Assembly (NCBI RefSeq): GCF_001507535.1
Contig: NZ_LQBN01000001.1
Location: forward strand, 62,001-126,000
Direction: 5' to 3'
Length of the DNA stretch: 64,000 nt
Origin: Thiomicrospira sp. WB1
GTDB taxonomy: Bacteria > Pseudomonadota > Gammaproteobacteria > Thiomicrospirales > Thiomicrospiraceae
Position 1 is the first letter of the stretch. Each line of letters begins with the position of its first letter. Under the pieces are notes generated by a model, which was not told the DNA's origin, searched no databases, and saw only the letters and a program-made list of their open reading frames with translations. This document shows positions 47,945-57,440 of the stretch, piece after piece. Both the position numbers and the translations under genes were made by a program.

Positions 47945-50900
47945 TCAAGCGGTACCCGCTGACTGGGATCGTCCCAGCGACCAGGCGCCAAAACGGCGAT
48001 AGATGATGGGAAGAATCAACAGCGTCAACAGAGTGGACGTAAACAAGCCGCCAATCACCACAATGGCCAAGGGGCGTTGAATTTCTGAACCGGCGCCGCT
48101 GGCAAAGACCAGCGGTACCAGCCCCAGTGCCGCAATGGAGGCCGTCATTAAGACCGGTCTCAGACGACGCATGGCACCTTGAATCACGACGTCGCTCATC
48201 GACAGGCCCTGGTGCATCAATTGATTGAAATACGACACCATGACGACCCCGTTTAAGACGGCGATGCCCAGCAGGGCAATGAAACCGACCGAGGCAGGCA
48301 CCGATAGATGTTCGCCAGTGAGCCATAAGGCCCAGATGCCGCCGATCAATGCAAACGGAATGTTGACCAGAACCATGATGGCCTGGCTGATCGAACGGAA
48401 GGTGCTGAACAGAATGATAAAGATCAGCACCAGCGCGATGGGCACCACAATGCTCAATTTCTTTGCGGCTCGTTGTTGGTTTTCGAACTGTCCGCCCCAT
48501 TCAAAGTAATAACCGGTGGGGATCGACAGGGTCTTGGCCGCGGCTTTGGCATCGTCCACAAAGCCGACTAGGTCCCGTCCCTGAACGTTCGCAATCACGG
48601 TGGCGTAGCGTTTGCCCTGTTCGCGGTTGATCGCCACCGGTCCGGTGGTTTCCTGTGCCTGCACCAGTTGAGAGAGGTACACGGTGTCGCCACCGGTCAC
48701 CGTCATCGGCTGTTGCAACATCTGCAGAATGGAGGCTTTGGCTTGTTCGCTGCCGCGCAGCAAGATGGGAATGCGACGGATGCCTTCATAGATGGTGCCC
48801 ACTGGCAAGCCATCGATCTGGCTGCGGAGCAGGTCTTCGACCTCGGTGACGCTCAAACCGAGTTTCGCCGCCTGTTCGGCGTTGACGCGCAACTGCAGAT
48901 AACGTGACCCCGTGTTTTTAGGCGTGTAGACGTCCACCGCGCCCGGTAACGTTTCCACTTTGCTCACCAATTGATTGGCCAGGGTATTGAGGCGATCCGG
49001 GTCTTCCCCAAAAAGTTTGATCGCAATGTCGCCGCGGGCGCCGGTCAACATTTCATCCACCCGCATTTGAATGGGCTGGGTAAACGCAAAATTCATCCCC
49101 GGAAAGTCGGTTTCCATCACATCGCGTATCGCCTGAATCAAAGCGTTTTTTGAATCCATGCGCCATTGTGATTGGGGTTTGAGCACCATGAAAGTGTCGG
49201 TGTCATTAAGGCTCATCGGGTCCAGTCCCAGTTCATCCGAGCCCACACGCGCCACCAAACGTTTGATTTCGGGCACGCGTTCGAGCAGGCGTTCCTGAAT
49301 GCGCAAATCCATGCGCACCGTTTGGTCAAGATTGATCGCCGGGTCTTTTTCAATCTGCAGGATGATGTTGCCTTCGTCCATGGTGGGCATAAACGTTTTG
49401 CCGACCTGGGTATAGACGCCCACGGCGGTGGCAAAGCCGAACAAGGCAGCGGCAATGATCATTCGATCGTGGTTGAGGCTCCAGCGCAGCAAAGGCTCGT
49501 AAGCGCCATGCAGTTTGCGCACCAGCCAGGGTTCCTGGTGTGATGGTTTGCCCAGGATAAAAGAAGCCAACGTCGGAATCACGGTCAGGGACAGCAGCAG
49601 CGAGCTACCCAGGGCAAAAATGATGGTAATGGCCACCGGAATGAACAGCTTGCCTTCCAGCCCTTCCAGTGTGAGGAGAGGCAAAAACACGGTCATAATA
49701 ATCAGGATGCCCGAAATCACTGGCACGGAGACTTCCTGCAGGGCGCGATAAATCAAGTGCAGGCGTGGCAGATTGGCACGGTCTTTTTCCTGAGTGGTGA
49801 CAATGTTTTCCACCACCACCACTGCGGCATCGACCAACATCCCCACGGCAATGGCCAACCCTCCCAACGACATCAGGTTGGCCGACATGCCATACGCGTT
49901 CATCAGAATGAAGGTCATCAACGCGGCCAGCGGCAGAATCAGGGCGACCGTGACGGCGGCTCGAATATTACCCAGAAACAGCAATAAGACCAGCACCACC
50001 AGTACAATGGCTTCAACCAAGGCTTTGGAAACGGTATTGATCGCTTTTTCCACCAGGTCAGCCCGGTTGTAGAAGGTGCTCAAGCTGATGCCTTGGGGCA
50101 GTGCCGGCTGTAATTCATCGAGCTTGGCTTCGACGCCGCTGACCACTTTTTTGGCGTTGGCCCCGCGCAATGCAATCACCAACCCTTGCACGGCCTCGGA
50201 TTGGCCGTTCTGGGTGACCGCGCCATTGCGATACAGGGCATCCATGCGCACATCCGCGACGTCCTTGACCCGTATCGGCACCTGTTTTTGCACCGTGACC
50301 ACGGTTTGTTCAATGTCCCGGATGGAGGTGAGGTTACCTTGTGTTCTGACCAGAAGGGCATCCTCACCCTGTTGCAACCGCCCGGCGCCGTCATTTCGGT
50401 TGTTGTTTTCCAGGGCGTCTTGGAGTTGTTTCAAGCCCAGTCCATGCGCCTGGAGACGAGCCGGATCGGGTTGGACTTGAAATACTTTCACCTTGCCCCC
50501 CAGTGCGTTGACATCGGCCACGCCGTCCACCGAGCGCAAGGCGGGACGGATCACCCAGTCCAGCAGGCTGCGTTTCTCCATTCGGGTTAAGGTGTCCCCT
50601 TCAATGGTGAACATGAACACATCACTCAGCGGGGTCGATAAAGGGGCCATGCCCCCATAGACCCCAACAGGCAGGTCCATGCTGCTCAGGCGTTCGGAGA
50701 CTTGTTGACGAGCCCAGTAAACGTCAGTGCCCTCGGCAAAATCCAGGGTGATGTCCGCGATGGCGTATTTGCCCATGGAGCGCAAACTGGTTTGCTTGGG
50801 CAAGCCCAGCAGTTCCTGCTCCAATGGGGCGATCACCCGTTGTTCCACTTCGCTGGGCGTCATGCCCGGCGCTTTGTAAATCAGCTTGACTTGTACGGGG

Positions 50901-51025
50901 GACACATCGGGAAAGGCGTCAATCGGGGTTTTTTGGAACGCCATCCAGCCACCGGATACCAGAGCGAAAATCAACAGCAATACCAGAGTACGCTGGGTCA
51001 GAAAAAACGCAATCAGGCGGCTCAT
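47945..51025 (-). CDS. Heavy-metal RND efflux pump (CzcA/CusA type)
   Basis: A 1026-residue inner-membrane pump of the HME-RND class with 12 helices, driven by protons. TM4 reads GGLAIAVGMLVDAAVVVVENI with the proton-relay Asp (IDAFPDVSPVQV at the N-terminus is typical). The DAAVVVVEN pattern is closer to CusA-like and CzcA-like divalent or Cu pumps than to drug pumps, but the metal cannot be told. It overlaps the adaptor gene by four bases; the order is tolC-like, adaptor, pump, DUF3240, lipoprotein. Probably under the CAACCTGAA repeat at 53499. Confidence 0.93.
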   Translation of the reverse strand: MSRLIAFFLTQRTLVLLLIFALVSGGWMAFQKTPIDAFPDVSPVQVKLIYKAPGMTPSEVEQRVIAPLEQELLGLPKQTSLRSMGKYAIADITLDFAEGTDVYWARQQVSERLSSMDLPVGVYGGMAPLSTPLSDVFMFTIEGDTLTRMEKRSLLDWVIRPALRSVDGVADVNALGGKVKVFQVQPDPARLQAHGLGLKQLQDALENNNRNDGAGRLQQGEDALLVRTQGNLTSIRDIEQTVVTVQKQVPIRVKDVADVRMDALYRNGAVTQNGQSEAVQGLVIALRGANAKKVVSGVEAKLDELQPALPQGISLSTFYNRADLVEKAINTVSKALVEAIVLVVLVLLLFLGNIRAAVTVALILPLAALMTFILMNAYGMSANLMSLGGLAIAVGMLVDAAVVVVENIVTTQEKDRANLPRLHLIYRALQEVSVPVISGILIIMTVFLPLLTLEGLEGKLFIPVAITIIFALGSSLLLSLTVIPTLASFILGKPSHQEPWLVRKLHGAYEPLLRWSLNHDRMIIAAALFGFATAVGVYTQVGKTFMPTMDEGNIILQIEKDPAINLDQTVRMDLRIQERLLERVPEIKRLVARVGSDELGLDPMSLNDTDTFMVLKPQSQWRMDSKNALIQAIRDVMETDFPGMNFAFTQPIQMRVDEMLTGARGDIAIKLFGEDPDRLNTLANQLVSKVETLPGAVDVYTPKNTGSRYLQLRVNAEQAAKLGLSVTEVEDLLRSQIDGLPVGTIYEGIRRIPILLRGSEQAKASILQMLQQPMTVTGGDTVYLSQLVQAQETTGPVAINREQGKRYATVIANVQGRDLVGFVDDAKAAAKTLSIPTGYYFEWGGQFENQQRAAKKLSIVVPIALVLIFIILFSTFRSISQAIMVLVNIPFALIGGIWALWLTGEHLSVPASVGFIALLGIAVLNGVVMVSYFNQLMHQGLSMSDVVIQGAMRRLRPVLMTASIAALGLVPLVFASGAGSEIQRPLAIVVIGGLFTSTLLTLLILPIIYRRFGAWSLGRSQSAGTA

Positions 51026-52224
51026 TCCTGACCTCCTTGTTCGGTGCTGGATTCCGCCACGGTCTGTAAGAGGGACTTCACAGTGGAGGTGCCGCCGCTG
51101 ATCAGCGTGAAGGTACGGGTGACAACTGAGGGGTCAGCCAGTGTAAAGATGACCTGGTCCCCTTCATAACTCAGCACCTCAACCCGTATCGGTTGTAACC
51201 GATCCTGATCCAGCTGATAGATGACCGTCTGATGGTCAAACTGACTCAGGGCACGGGAGGGGGCACGATAAACCGGTGCGGGTGTGTTGAAGGGGGCTTG
51301 CCAGAGAAGATGCGCCTGAACCATTTCGCCGGCCATCAGCTGATTGTCGGCATTGGGATGACGCACGTGTACAGTCACCGTCTGAGTGAGCGGGTCCAGT
51401 TCGCTGGCAATGTAATTTACCAGGCCTGGTTGATTTGTGCCTTCAATCTCGACCGGTTGGTTCAAGCTCAGCGCCTGCGCCTTCGTTTTGGGCAGTGACA
51501 GTTCCAGGGCGAGGGTCTGCGCCTGGCGGATTCGAGAGATGGCCGCTTGAGCGGGCAGACGTTGCCCGGAATGAATGTGCAGCGTCTCCAGCAGGCCATC
51601 GACCGGGGCGCGGAGGTTCATTTTACTGTCCTCAATGCGTTGGGTCTGGCGCAGCTGTTGAAGCGCCGCCTCGGTCATGCCAGCCAGTTTCAAGGTCTGG
51701 CTGAGCTGTTGCCGCTGCTGACGATTTTTGTTCAGCGCCGCGCGTGCCTCCTGGTATTGTTTGTCGGAAACCGCGCCGGTTTTGCTCAGACGTCGGGCGC
51801 GCTCATAGGCGGCATTCAACGGCTCCGCGTCAGCAAGCAGATTGACATATTGCTTCTGCAGGTCCAGCCATTGTGCGCTTTCCAGTGTCACAATGGGGTC
51901 CCCTGCTTTGACGGGGCCGTGCAGCTGATGCACTTGCACAACCCGTCCTGCCAAAGGCGTCGCCACTTGCCATTGATGCGTGCTCGGGGTCATCAAATGT
52001 CCATAATAGCCCAGGGATCGATACGTTTTGATCGGGGAAACGGTCTGAGTCTGCAGACCCAATGTCTGGCGCTTGTCCGCCTGAATGGACACACCTGGCA
52101 GTTGGGCCCAGGCATTGGAGGCCATCAGGGCGGTCAGCATCAGACCGGCAGAGCGCAGTGTACGGCGCCAGAGCGAGGGTGACGAATGGGGCAGGTGGTC
52201 TGTGTGGATTCCGGCAGAAATCAT
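51022..52224 (-). CDS. RND periplasmic adaptor (CzcB/CusB type)
   Basis: A 400-residue membrane-fusion protein with a signal peptide (ending NAWAQ). The lipoyl-like halves are separated by a helical hairpin (about 110-195) and a beta-barrel follows. It connects the CzcA-like pump with the outer-membrane channel. It has overlaps of four bases with both neighbours. It carries the palindrome read as QPGLV. Confidence 0.9.
   Translation of the reverse strand: MISAGIHTDHLPHSSPSLWRRTLRSAGLMLTALMASNAWAQLPGVSIQADKRQTLGLQTQTVSPIKTYRSLGYYGHLMTPSTHQWQVATPLAGRVVQVHQLHGPVKAGDPIVTLESAQWLDLQKQYVNLLADAEPLNAAYERARRLSKTGAVSDKQYQEARAALNKNRQQRQQLSQTLKLAGMTEAALQQLRQTQRIEDSKMNLRAPVDGLLETLHIHSGQRLPAQAAISRIRQAQTLALELSLPKTKAQALSLNQPVEIEGTNQPGLVNYIASELDPLTQTVTVHVRHPNADNQLMAGEMVQAHLLWQAPFNTPAPVYRAPSRALSQFDHQTVIYQLDQDRLQPIRVEVLSYEGDQVIFTLADPSVVTRTFTLISGGTSTVKSLLQTVAESSTEQGGQE
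51419..51430. repeat. Iterated palindrome copy 14 (in adaptor gene)
   Basis: Perfect ACCAGGCCTGGT, read as PGLV. Confidence 0.95.
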
Positions 52225-53453
52225 GATAAAGGTACTCCCAGTATTTGGTTCAGATGAGCAATGGCCTGGCCAACGTTGAGTTCAGCCAGTCGCGCTTGCA
52301 ACTGGTCTTGAAAATACGTTTCGCGTAGACGCAGAAGGTCTTGAATGCTGGTCTGGCCAGCCTGGTAAGCGCTCATAGCCAGCGTCATGGCTTGCTTGGA
52401 CAGTTCGCTTTTTTCCTTCGCCTGGGCTTGTAAAGCGCGTGCCGTCTGCAAGTCGGTTTGGGCCTGGGCCAGTTGTTCGGTCAGGGTTTGCTGCATCCGG
52501 TTCAGGGCAATGTTTCGCTCGGTCAGAGTTTGGTTGACCTGAGCCAGTTGTTGCGTACGATTGGCCTGAACCCCAAACGGAATCGAGATCTGGGCCAGTA
52601 ATAAGGTGTTGCCATTTTGGTCGCGGTTGCGTTCGTGCTTGCTGCCGATCATCACACTGGGGTTGCCCCGCTGATTGGCTTCAACCACGCCTTTTTCGGC
52701 CAGTGCGGTGTCGGACTGGTGCTTCAGGTATTGCATGGCCGGGTGTTGCGTGTTCACTTGCCAGGGACTGTCGGCAAGGGGTTCTGTCAAGGAAGGTGGC
52801 AGCTGGGTCAGACCGGTCCAGTACTGATAGGTTGTGAGCGCTTTGTCATGTTGCGCCTGCGTCTGCGCCAGTCGTTTTTTTTGCTCGAGCCAAGCGGTCC
52901 GCGCAAGCAGGAAGTCAATTTTGGGCGCATCGCCGGATTGGTAGCGTTGGGACAGGGTGTCCAGCAGTGACTGTGCCTGCTTGACGGTTTTTTTCTGGAA
53001 TTTAAGCTGCGTCTTGGCTTTTTTCAGGGACCAGACCAGTTTCCGCACGCGTTTTTCAGCTTGCCATTGCAGATAGGGGCGCAGTGCTTGCGCTTGCGCT
53101 TTGGTGCTTTGTGCCAAAGCCTGTTGAGCCTGGCGTTGTTGGGGTAAGGCCAGGCCGGTTTCAACGCCGGCTTCCCAGGTACGCAAATCCTGATCCCCTG
53201 TCCACTGATCGTTTTCGTGGGTCACATGCATGATGATGTCCCCGGCACGCCAGCTCTCTGCGGCGTCAACCTGCCCCTGAGCCAAGGCTCGCAGACTGGC
53301 CTGCCCCTCGGTCTGGGGAAGTTTGTTCATCACCTGAGTTGCCAGATGGCTGAGTGTGGGAGGCGTCTGGGCATTTGCCTGCATCCCGAACCAGGGCAGT
53401 CCGGTCAGGCAGGTCGCTAACGCATAAGCAGAAAAGCGATGAAGTGAGGCCAT
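52221..53453 (-). CDS. TolC-family outer-membrane efflux channel
   Basis: A 410-residue outer-membrane factor with a signal peptide (ending ANAQ). Two long Gln/Ala-rich helical repeats (about 100-210 and 290-400) form the TolC tunnel. It opens the metal-efflux operon and may also serve the second RND pump at 58137, which has no channel gene of its own; that is inference. The 75-bp gap upstream holds the CAACCTGAA direct repeat. Confidence 0.92.
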   Translation of the reverse strand: MASLHRFSAYALATCLTGLPWFGMQANAQTPPTLSHLATQVMNKLPQTEGQASLRALAQGQVDAAESWRAGDIIMHVTHENDQWTGDQDLRTWEAGVETGLALPQQRQAQQALAQSTKAQAQALRPYLQWQAEKRVRKLVWSLKKAKTQLKFQKKTVKQAQSLLDTLSQRYQSGDAPKIDFLLARTAWLEQKKRLAQTQAQHDKALTTYQYWTGLTQLPPSLTEPLADSPWQVNTQHPAMQYLKHQSDTALAEKGVVEANQRGNPSVMIGSKHERNRDQNGNTLLLAQISIPFGVQANRTQQLAQVNQTLTERNIALNRMQQTLTEQLAQAQTDLQTARALQAQAKEKSELSKQAMTLAMSAYQAGQTSIQDLLRLRETYFQDQLQARLAELNVGQAIAHLNQILGVPLS

Positions 53454-53498
53454 GGGGCATTCCTTTATCTCGATTGACTGTCAAGCAGTTTAGCAGCG

Positions 53499-53518
53499 CA
53501 ACCTGAACGCAACCTGAA
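53499..53518. promoter_or_regulatory. Direct repeat CAACCTGAA (x2, 11-bp spacing), efflux operon
   Basis: Two copies of CAACCTGAA start at 53499 and 53510. The 11-base spacing and the position about 46 bases before the channel start fit an OmpR-type activator site. The same arrangement stands before the response regulator gene at 57310. Confidence 0.7.
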
Positions 53519-53528
53519 AATCGGACGG

Positions 53529-54068
53529 CTAACGTCCCAGCATTCGTTTCAGCGTGTTGTCCAGGTCAAACCAGTGATGTTTCAAGGCCGCCAGTGCGTG
53601 CAATGCGATCAGAAACAGGGCGAGGTTGCTTGCGATTTCATGCACTTCTTCGAACAGATCCGTCAAAAACGGGCGTGACTCGTCATAAGGTAGAGACCAG
53701 CCGTAAAGCGTTGTCGGGCTCTCGCCCCAAAAAAGGGTAAGGAGGCCGGTCAGAGGGATCAGCACCAGTAGCGCGATCAATGCTTTTTGGACCCAGTCTT
53801 TCAGCGTCTCTTGCCAGAGGGGTGGATGGCCCAGGGCCGCCGGTTGGGTTTGTAAGGCAAACGTGCCGATTCGAAGACTTCCCAAAAACAGGACGCTCAA
53901 ACCGATCAGGTAGTGTGTCTGCGTCAAAAAATCCGCCAGCAAGTCCCAGTCTTCCATCCACCAGCCAAGCAGCAGCGCCAGCAAAAAAAGGAGGGCCGTG
54001 ATCCAGTGTAGATAAATGCTGATCAGGCCATATCGGTCGTTTGAATTGAACAGGTTGAACGGTTTCAT
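53529..54068 (-). CDS. Cytochrome b561
   Basis: A 179-residue membrane cytochrome of the bacterial b561/CybB type with four helices. The haem-ligand histidines are in YLHWITALLF (helix 1), TQTHYLIG (helix 2), VHEIASNLA and LHALAALKHH (later helices). Such proteins oxidise quinol with superoxide or pass electrons within the membrane. Its start overlaps the stop of the broken HD-GYP gene, so it belongs to the two-component operon. Confidence 0.88.
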   Translation of the reverse strand: MKPFNLFNSNDRYGLISIYLHWITALLFLLALLLGWWMEDWDLLADFLTQTHYLIGLSVLFLGSLRIGTFALQTQPAALGHPPLWQETLKDWVQKALIALLVLIPLTGLLTLFWGESPTTLYGWSLPYDESRPFLTDLFEEVHEIASNLALFLIALHALAALKHHWFDLDNTLKRMLGR

Positions 54069-55271
54069 AAAAAATACGCTTCAATGATTCGGTTCAATTC
54101 TGCCTCAAGTTCATGGCGCTGAAGGCCATAATAATGCTGGTATAGAGAGGGGGCCAGCTGCAGGAACTGGTCGGTCAGGATTGGGTCGAAATGGTGGCCG
54201 CGTTCTGCTCGCAAAATCGAGAGGGCTTTGTCCAGCGGCATGGGGTCTTTGTAGGGGCGTTTGGATGTGAGGGCATCGAAGACATCGGCCAGCGCGAAAA
54301 CACGAGCATTGATCGGAATGTGGTCTCCGGCCAGGCCATTGGGGTAGCCACTGCCATCCATTTTTTCATGATGGCAAATTCATCGGCGGTTAAACGGCCG
54401 GGTTTGAGCAATACTGTGTCGGAAATCGCGATCTTGCCAATGTCATGAACGAACGCGCCTTTCAGTAGGGCGCGACGCTGGCTTAAAGGCAGTTCATGCG
54501 CTTCAGCCAGAGCAATGGCGTAGAGGGTGACGCGAAAATTATGCGCATCGGTGTCGGAATCCCGTTTGGAAATGGCCGACCCCAGAAGCGTCATCATTTC
54601 CAGGTTGCCTTTGAGGATGGTGCGTTTCTGCTGGTTGACCACTTGTAACAGTTTGACCAGCAGCGGGTAGAGAACCAGCGCGGTCAACAAAATACCGATG
54701 ATCACCGCAATCACGGCTTCCAACAGGTACTCACGTTGACGTTTGAGCAGTTGGGGCGGGTAGGTGTACATCATTTCCAGGTACCCGATGATGCGATCAT
54801 CATGCCCCAGTTTCAGCGGGGTAAACGTCTGAACAAAGAGGGTGTTTTTTCAAAATAGGGTTTGTACTGGGATTCCACTTTCGGGTTGAGATGATCTCGG
54901 GATTCCGCCAAATGTCGGGCAAACGGATCACTGGATTGGGCGACCACGATTTCTTCACCGTCTGCGTTGTAGACTTCGATGAATGTGAACGTGGGGTTGA
55001 TTTGCTGGTTGCTCCATCGTAGCAGTGTCTGTCGCGATTGCTCGCTCAGGGACTGGTCTTGGTCCAGCATTTTCAGGGTACTTTGGTGGTCTTTAATCAG
55101 GGATTGGGCGACTTCCTGGGCTTGTTCCACCGCATCGTGTTCCAGTTGTTCGATGCCGTAAAACCAAAGCGCCATGGAGGTCAGCGCACCAAAGATGATC
55201 GCAATCAGGCCGAGTCGCCAGGCCAGATAGCCATGCAGGGCGGTTCGATTATTTAAGACGTCTGGGTTCAT
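54065..55271 (-). pseudogene. Broken membrane HD-GYP c-di-GMP phosphodiesterase
   Basis: Three frames reassemble one protein: a sensor with a helix near the start (LIAIIFGALTSMALWFYGIE), a periplasmic part, a second helix, and an HD-GYP domain. The first lesion is near 54847, in an A6 run: adding one A restores the frame from FEK into NTLFVQTFTPLKLG. The second lies near 54370: DEFAIM is joined almost directly to HHEKMDGSGYPNG in another frame, so the 30-40 residues normally between the HD and GYP parts are missing. HDIGK and DGSGYPNG are both still visible. It starts overlapping the histidine kinase stop (ATGA). With these lesions it should not be functional. Confidence 0.82.
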
Positions 55272-56599
55272 GCGTCTGTCTCCTCTTTGAGCCACGTTAT
55301 TTGCACGCGTAAGCCGCCATAGGGCGATGTATCGAATTCAAAGGTCAGGTCATACGCCTCTGCGATCTGGCTGGCAATGGCAAGACCGACGCCATGCCCG
55401 GGTTTGGTTTCATCCAGGCGGACGCCGCGTTTGAGAATGTGCTGGCGTTGCGCTTCGGGCACCCCCGGGCCGTCGTCATCGATCATCATTCGGTCTGTGT
55501 CATACGTGAGGTGGTAATCGTGTCGGCTGAATTTGGCCGCGTTGTCCAGCAGATTGCCCAATAGCTCAAAACCGTCGTTTTTTTCCAGAGGCAGTTGCGC
55601 GGGCCACTGGGTCAGAGGCGGATGGGTGTGCCATGCTTTGTCCGGATACAGCTGTTGCATCGAACTCAACAGGTCCGGTAGATCGGCCTGAGGGGAAAAA
55701 CGCTCGAGGCGCGCAGATTGGGAGGCAATGCTGGCGGCTTGTAATTCGGTTTCAAGGCGCTGATGAATGGTGTCGGTTTGCGCTTGCAGGGTGGCTTTCA
55801 GTTCGGGGTGTTCCGCGACCACCGGATGCTGGCGCAATTGAAATAAAATGTTCAGCGGCGTTTTTAAGCTGTGCGCCAGGTTGCTGCTGGCTTGTCGTGA
55901 GCGTTGCAGCTGGCTTTGTGCGCTTTGGAGCGCTTCATTCAGTTTGGTGATCAGCGGCTGCACTTCTTGCGGATAGTCATCGGCGTTCACGTAAAACGGA
56001 TGGCCTTTTTGCAGGCCGTCCAGAGCCTGGTAGATCGGATCCAGCTGTTTAAAACTGCGCCGAAGCAGCCGTTGCTGAAGGGCATAGATCACGCCCAGAC
56101 TCAGCACAACGAACACCGCCACAATGCCATCGAATAGCCACAGCGCCTGCTCCATGTCTGAGTGATCTTCGGCCACATAGATGGCAAGCGGTTGCCCCTG
56201 AAAATCACGGCTGGTCTGATACACCAGAAGGTGGTTGTCATTGGGCCCGAGGGTCTCGTAGTGCTGCGACTGACCCATGGGCGCGGCCGGTTTCAGATAC
56301 ATCGGGAAGGCATTCAGGGAAGAAGACGTGAGGGTATCGTGCTGGTTTTTGACAATGAAGTAGTGCCCGGAATCCGGCACCGAATACGCCGGATTGAGGC
56401 TGGGTTCGGACAGGGCCAATTGTTGGTTTTGCACAAATAAATGCTGAGTGATGGAATCGGCGTCAAGATGAAGGCGTTCCAGAATGTAATCTTCCGCCAA
56501 GTGGTGAAGGGTCCAGATTGCGAGCCACCACAAAAGGCCAAACACAATCAGTAAGCTCAACCCCAGTGACAGGTTCAGTTGTTTCTCAATCGATTTCAT
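55268..56599 (-). CDS. Sensor histidine kinase (QseC/PmrB-like)
   Basis: A 443-residue membrane kinase. Helix 1 lies at about 11-32, a periplasmic sensor at about 33-165, and helix 2 at about 170-192, then a linker. The phospho-acceptor is in NLAHSLKTPLN near residue 248. The ATP-binding domain shows LLGNLLDNAAKF, DDGPGVPEAQ and GHGVGLAIA. It overlaps the response regulator upstream and the HD-GYP gene downstream by four bases each. The adjacent metal efflux operon shares a likely regulator site, so metal sensing is possible but unproven. Confidence 0.94.
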   Translation of the reverse strand: MKSIEKQLNLSLGLSLLIVFGLLWWLAIWTLHHLAEDYILERLHLDADSITQHLFVQNQQLALSEPSLNPAYSVPDSGHYFIVKNQHDTLTSSSLNAFPMYLKPAAPMGQSQHYETLGPNDNHLLVYQTSRDFQGQPLAIYVAEDHSDMEQALWLFDGIVAVFVVLSLGVIYALQQRLLRRSFKQLDPIYQALDGLQKGHPFYVNADDYPQEVQPLITKLNEALQSAQSQLQRSRQASSNLAHSLKTPLNILFQLRQHPVVAEHPELKATLQAQTDTIHQRLETELQAASIASQSARLERFSPQADLPDLLSSMQQLYPDKAWHTHPPLTQWPAQLPLEKNDGFELLGNLLDNAAKFSRHDYHLTYDTDRMMIDDDGPGVPEAQRQHILKRGVRLDETKPGHGVGLAIASQIAEAYDLTFEFDTSPYGGLRVQITWLKEETDA

Positions 56600-57267
56600 G
56601 TGGCCACCAGACGGTACCCCTGGCCGCGCAGTGTTTCAATGGCGGTTTTTCCAAGGTATTGACGTAATTTTCGGACATACACTTCGATCAGGTTGTCATC
56701 GCGATCATAGTGCTGGTCGCCCAGTTTCTGCATCAATTGCGCTTTGGAAAACACGCGGCCGGGCGCCTGAAAAAAGGCATGCAGCAAAATGAACTCATTG
56801 CGGCTCAGGGACCAACGCCGTTCACTGACGTCGGCGTTGCGCTGAATCAGCGTACGTTCGCTGTCACAGAGCTCAAAGGTACGATAATGGAGGCAGGGCG
56901 ACAATTGCTGAGGTGGGCGCTTGAGCAATGCCTCGATGCGGGCTTGTAATTCTTCAAAATGAAATGGCTTGCCCAGATAGTCATCGGCCCCGGCTTTTAA
57001 GCCCTGAACCCGTTCCTGCCAGGCATTGCGGGCAGTCAGGACCAGCACTGGCGTGGCTTTGCTGCGACGAAGATTAGTCAGCACTTCCAGTCCGTCCATG
57101 CCGGGCAGCCCCAGATCCAGAACAATCAGATCATAATCAAATTCCAATGCCAGATAGAGCGCTTCCTGACCGTCGCCGGTATGATCGGTGATGTGTTCCG
57201 CTCCCAGCAGATCGGTCAGTTGAGTCACCAGCGTGGGTTCGTCTTCGCACAAAAGCAGCTTTGCCAT
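56596..57267 (-). CDS. OmpR-family response regulator
   Basis: A 223-residue regulator. The receiver has the acidic pair (CEDE) and phospho-Asp in IVLDLGLPGMDG at about residue 51, Thr/Ala switch VLTARN and Lys in LGKPFHFEE. The C-terminal winged helix ends with VYVRKLRQYLG and RGQGYRLV. It is the first gene of the operon regulator, kinase, HD-GYP (broken), cytochrome b561. Direct repeats CAATCTGAA/CAACCTGAA lie 43-62 bases before its start, implying autoregulation. Confidence 0.95.
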   Translation of the reverse strand: MAKLLLCEDEPTLVTQLTDLLGAEHITDHTGDGQEALYLALEFDYDLIVLDLGLPGMDGLEVLTNLRRSKATPVLVLTARNAWQERVQGLKAGADDYLGKPFHFEELQARIEALLKRPPQQLSPCLHYRTFELCDSERTLIQRNADVSERRWSLSRNEFILLHAFFQAPGRVFSKAQLMQKLGDQHYDRDDNLIEVYVRKLRQYLGKTAIETLRGQGYRLVAT

Positions 57268-57309
57268 GGATGGATTCCATTTCCCAGATAATTAAGGATC
57301 TTAACGCAT

Positions 57310-57329
57310 CAATCTGAATTCAACCTGAA
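57310..57329. promoter_or_regulatory. Direct repeat CAATCTGAA/CAACCTGAA upstream of the response regulator
   Basis: Two 9-base units start at 57310 and 57321, spaced 11 bases as at 53499. The site lies in the divergent gap to the rhodanese gene, so it may control that gene too. Confidence 0.7.
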
Positions 57330-57440
57330 AAAAATCCTACCCCAACGCATGGGCTTTGCAAACCCACGGCGGTTCTGTTAATTTCAGGAAAGGGTGTTGA
57401 TAAACATCCGTTTCTTCCCAATGAAAAGGAGGGCGGAGTG

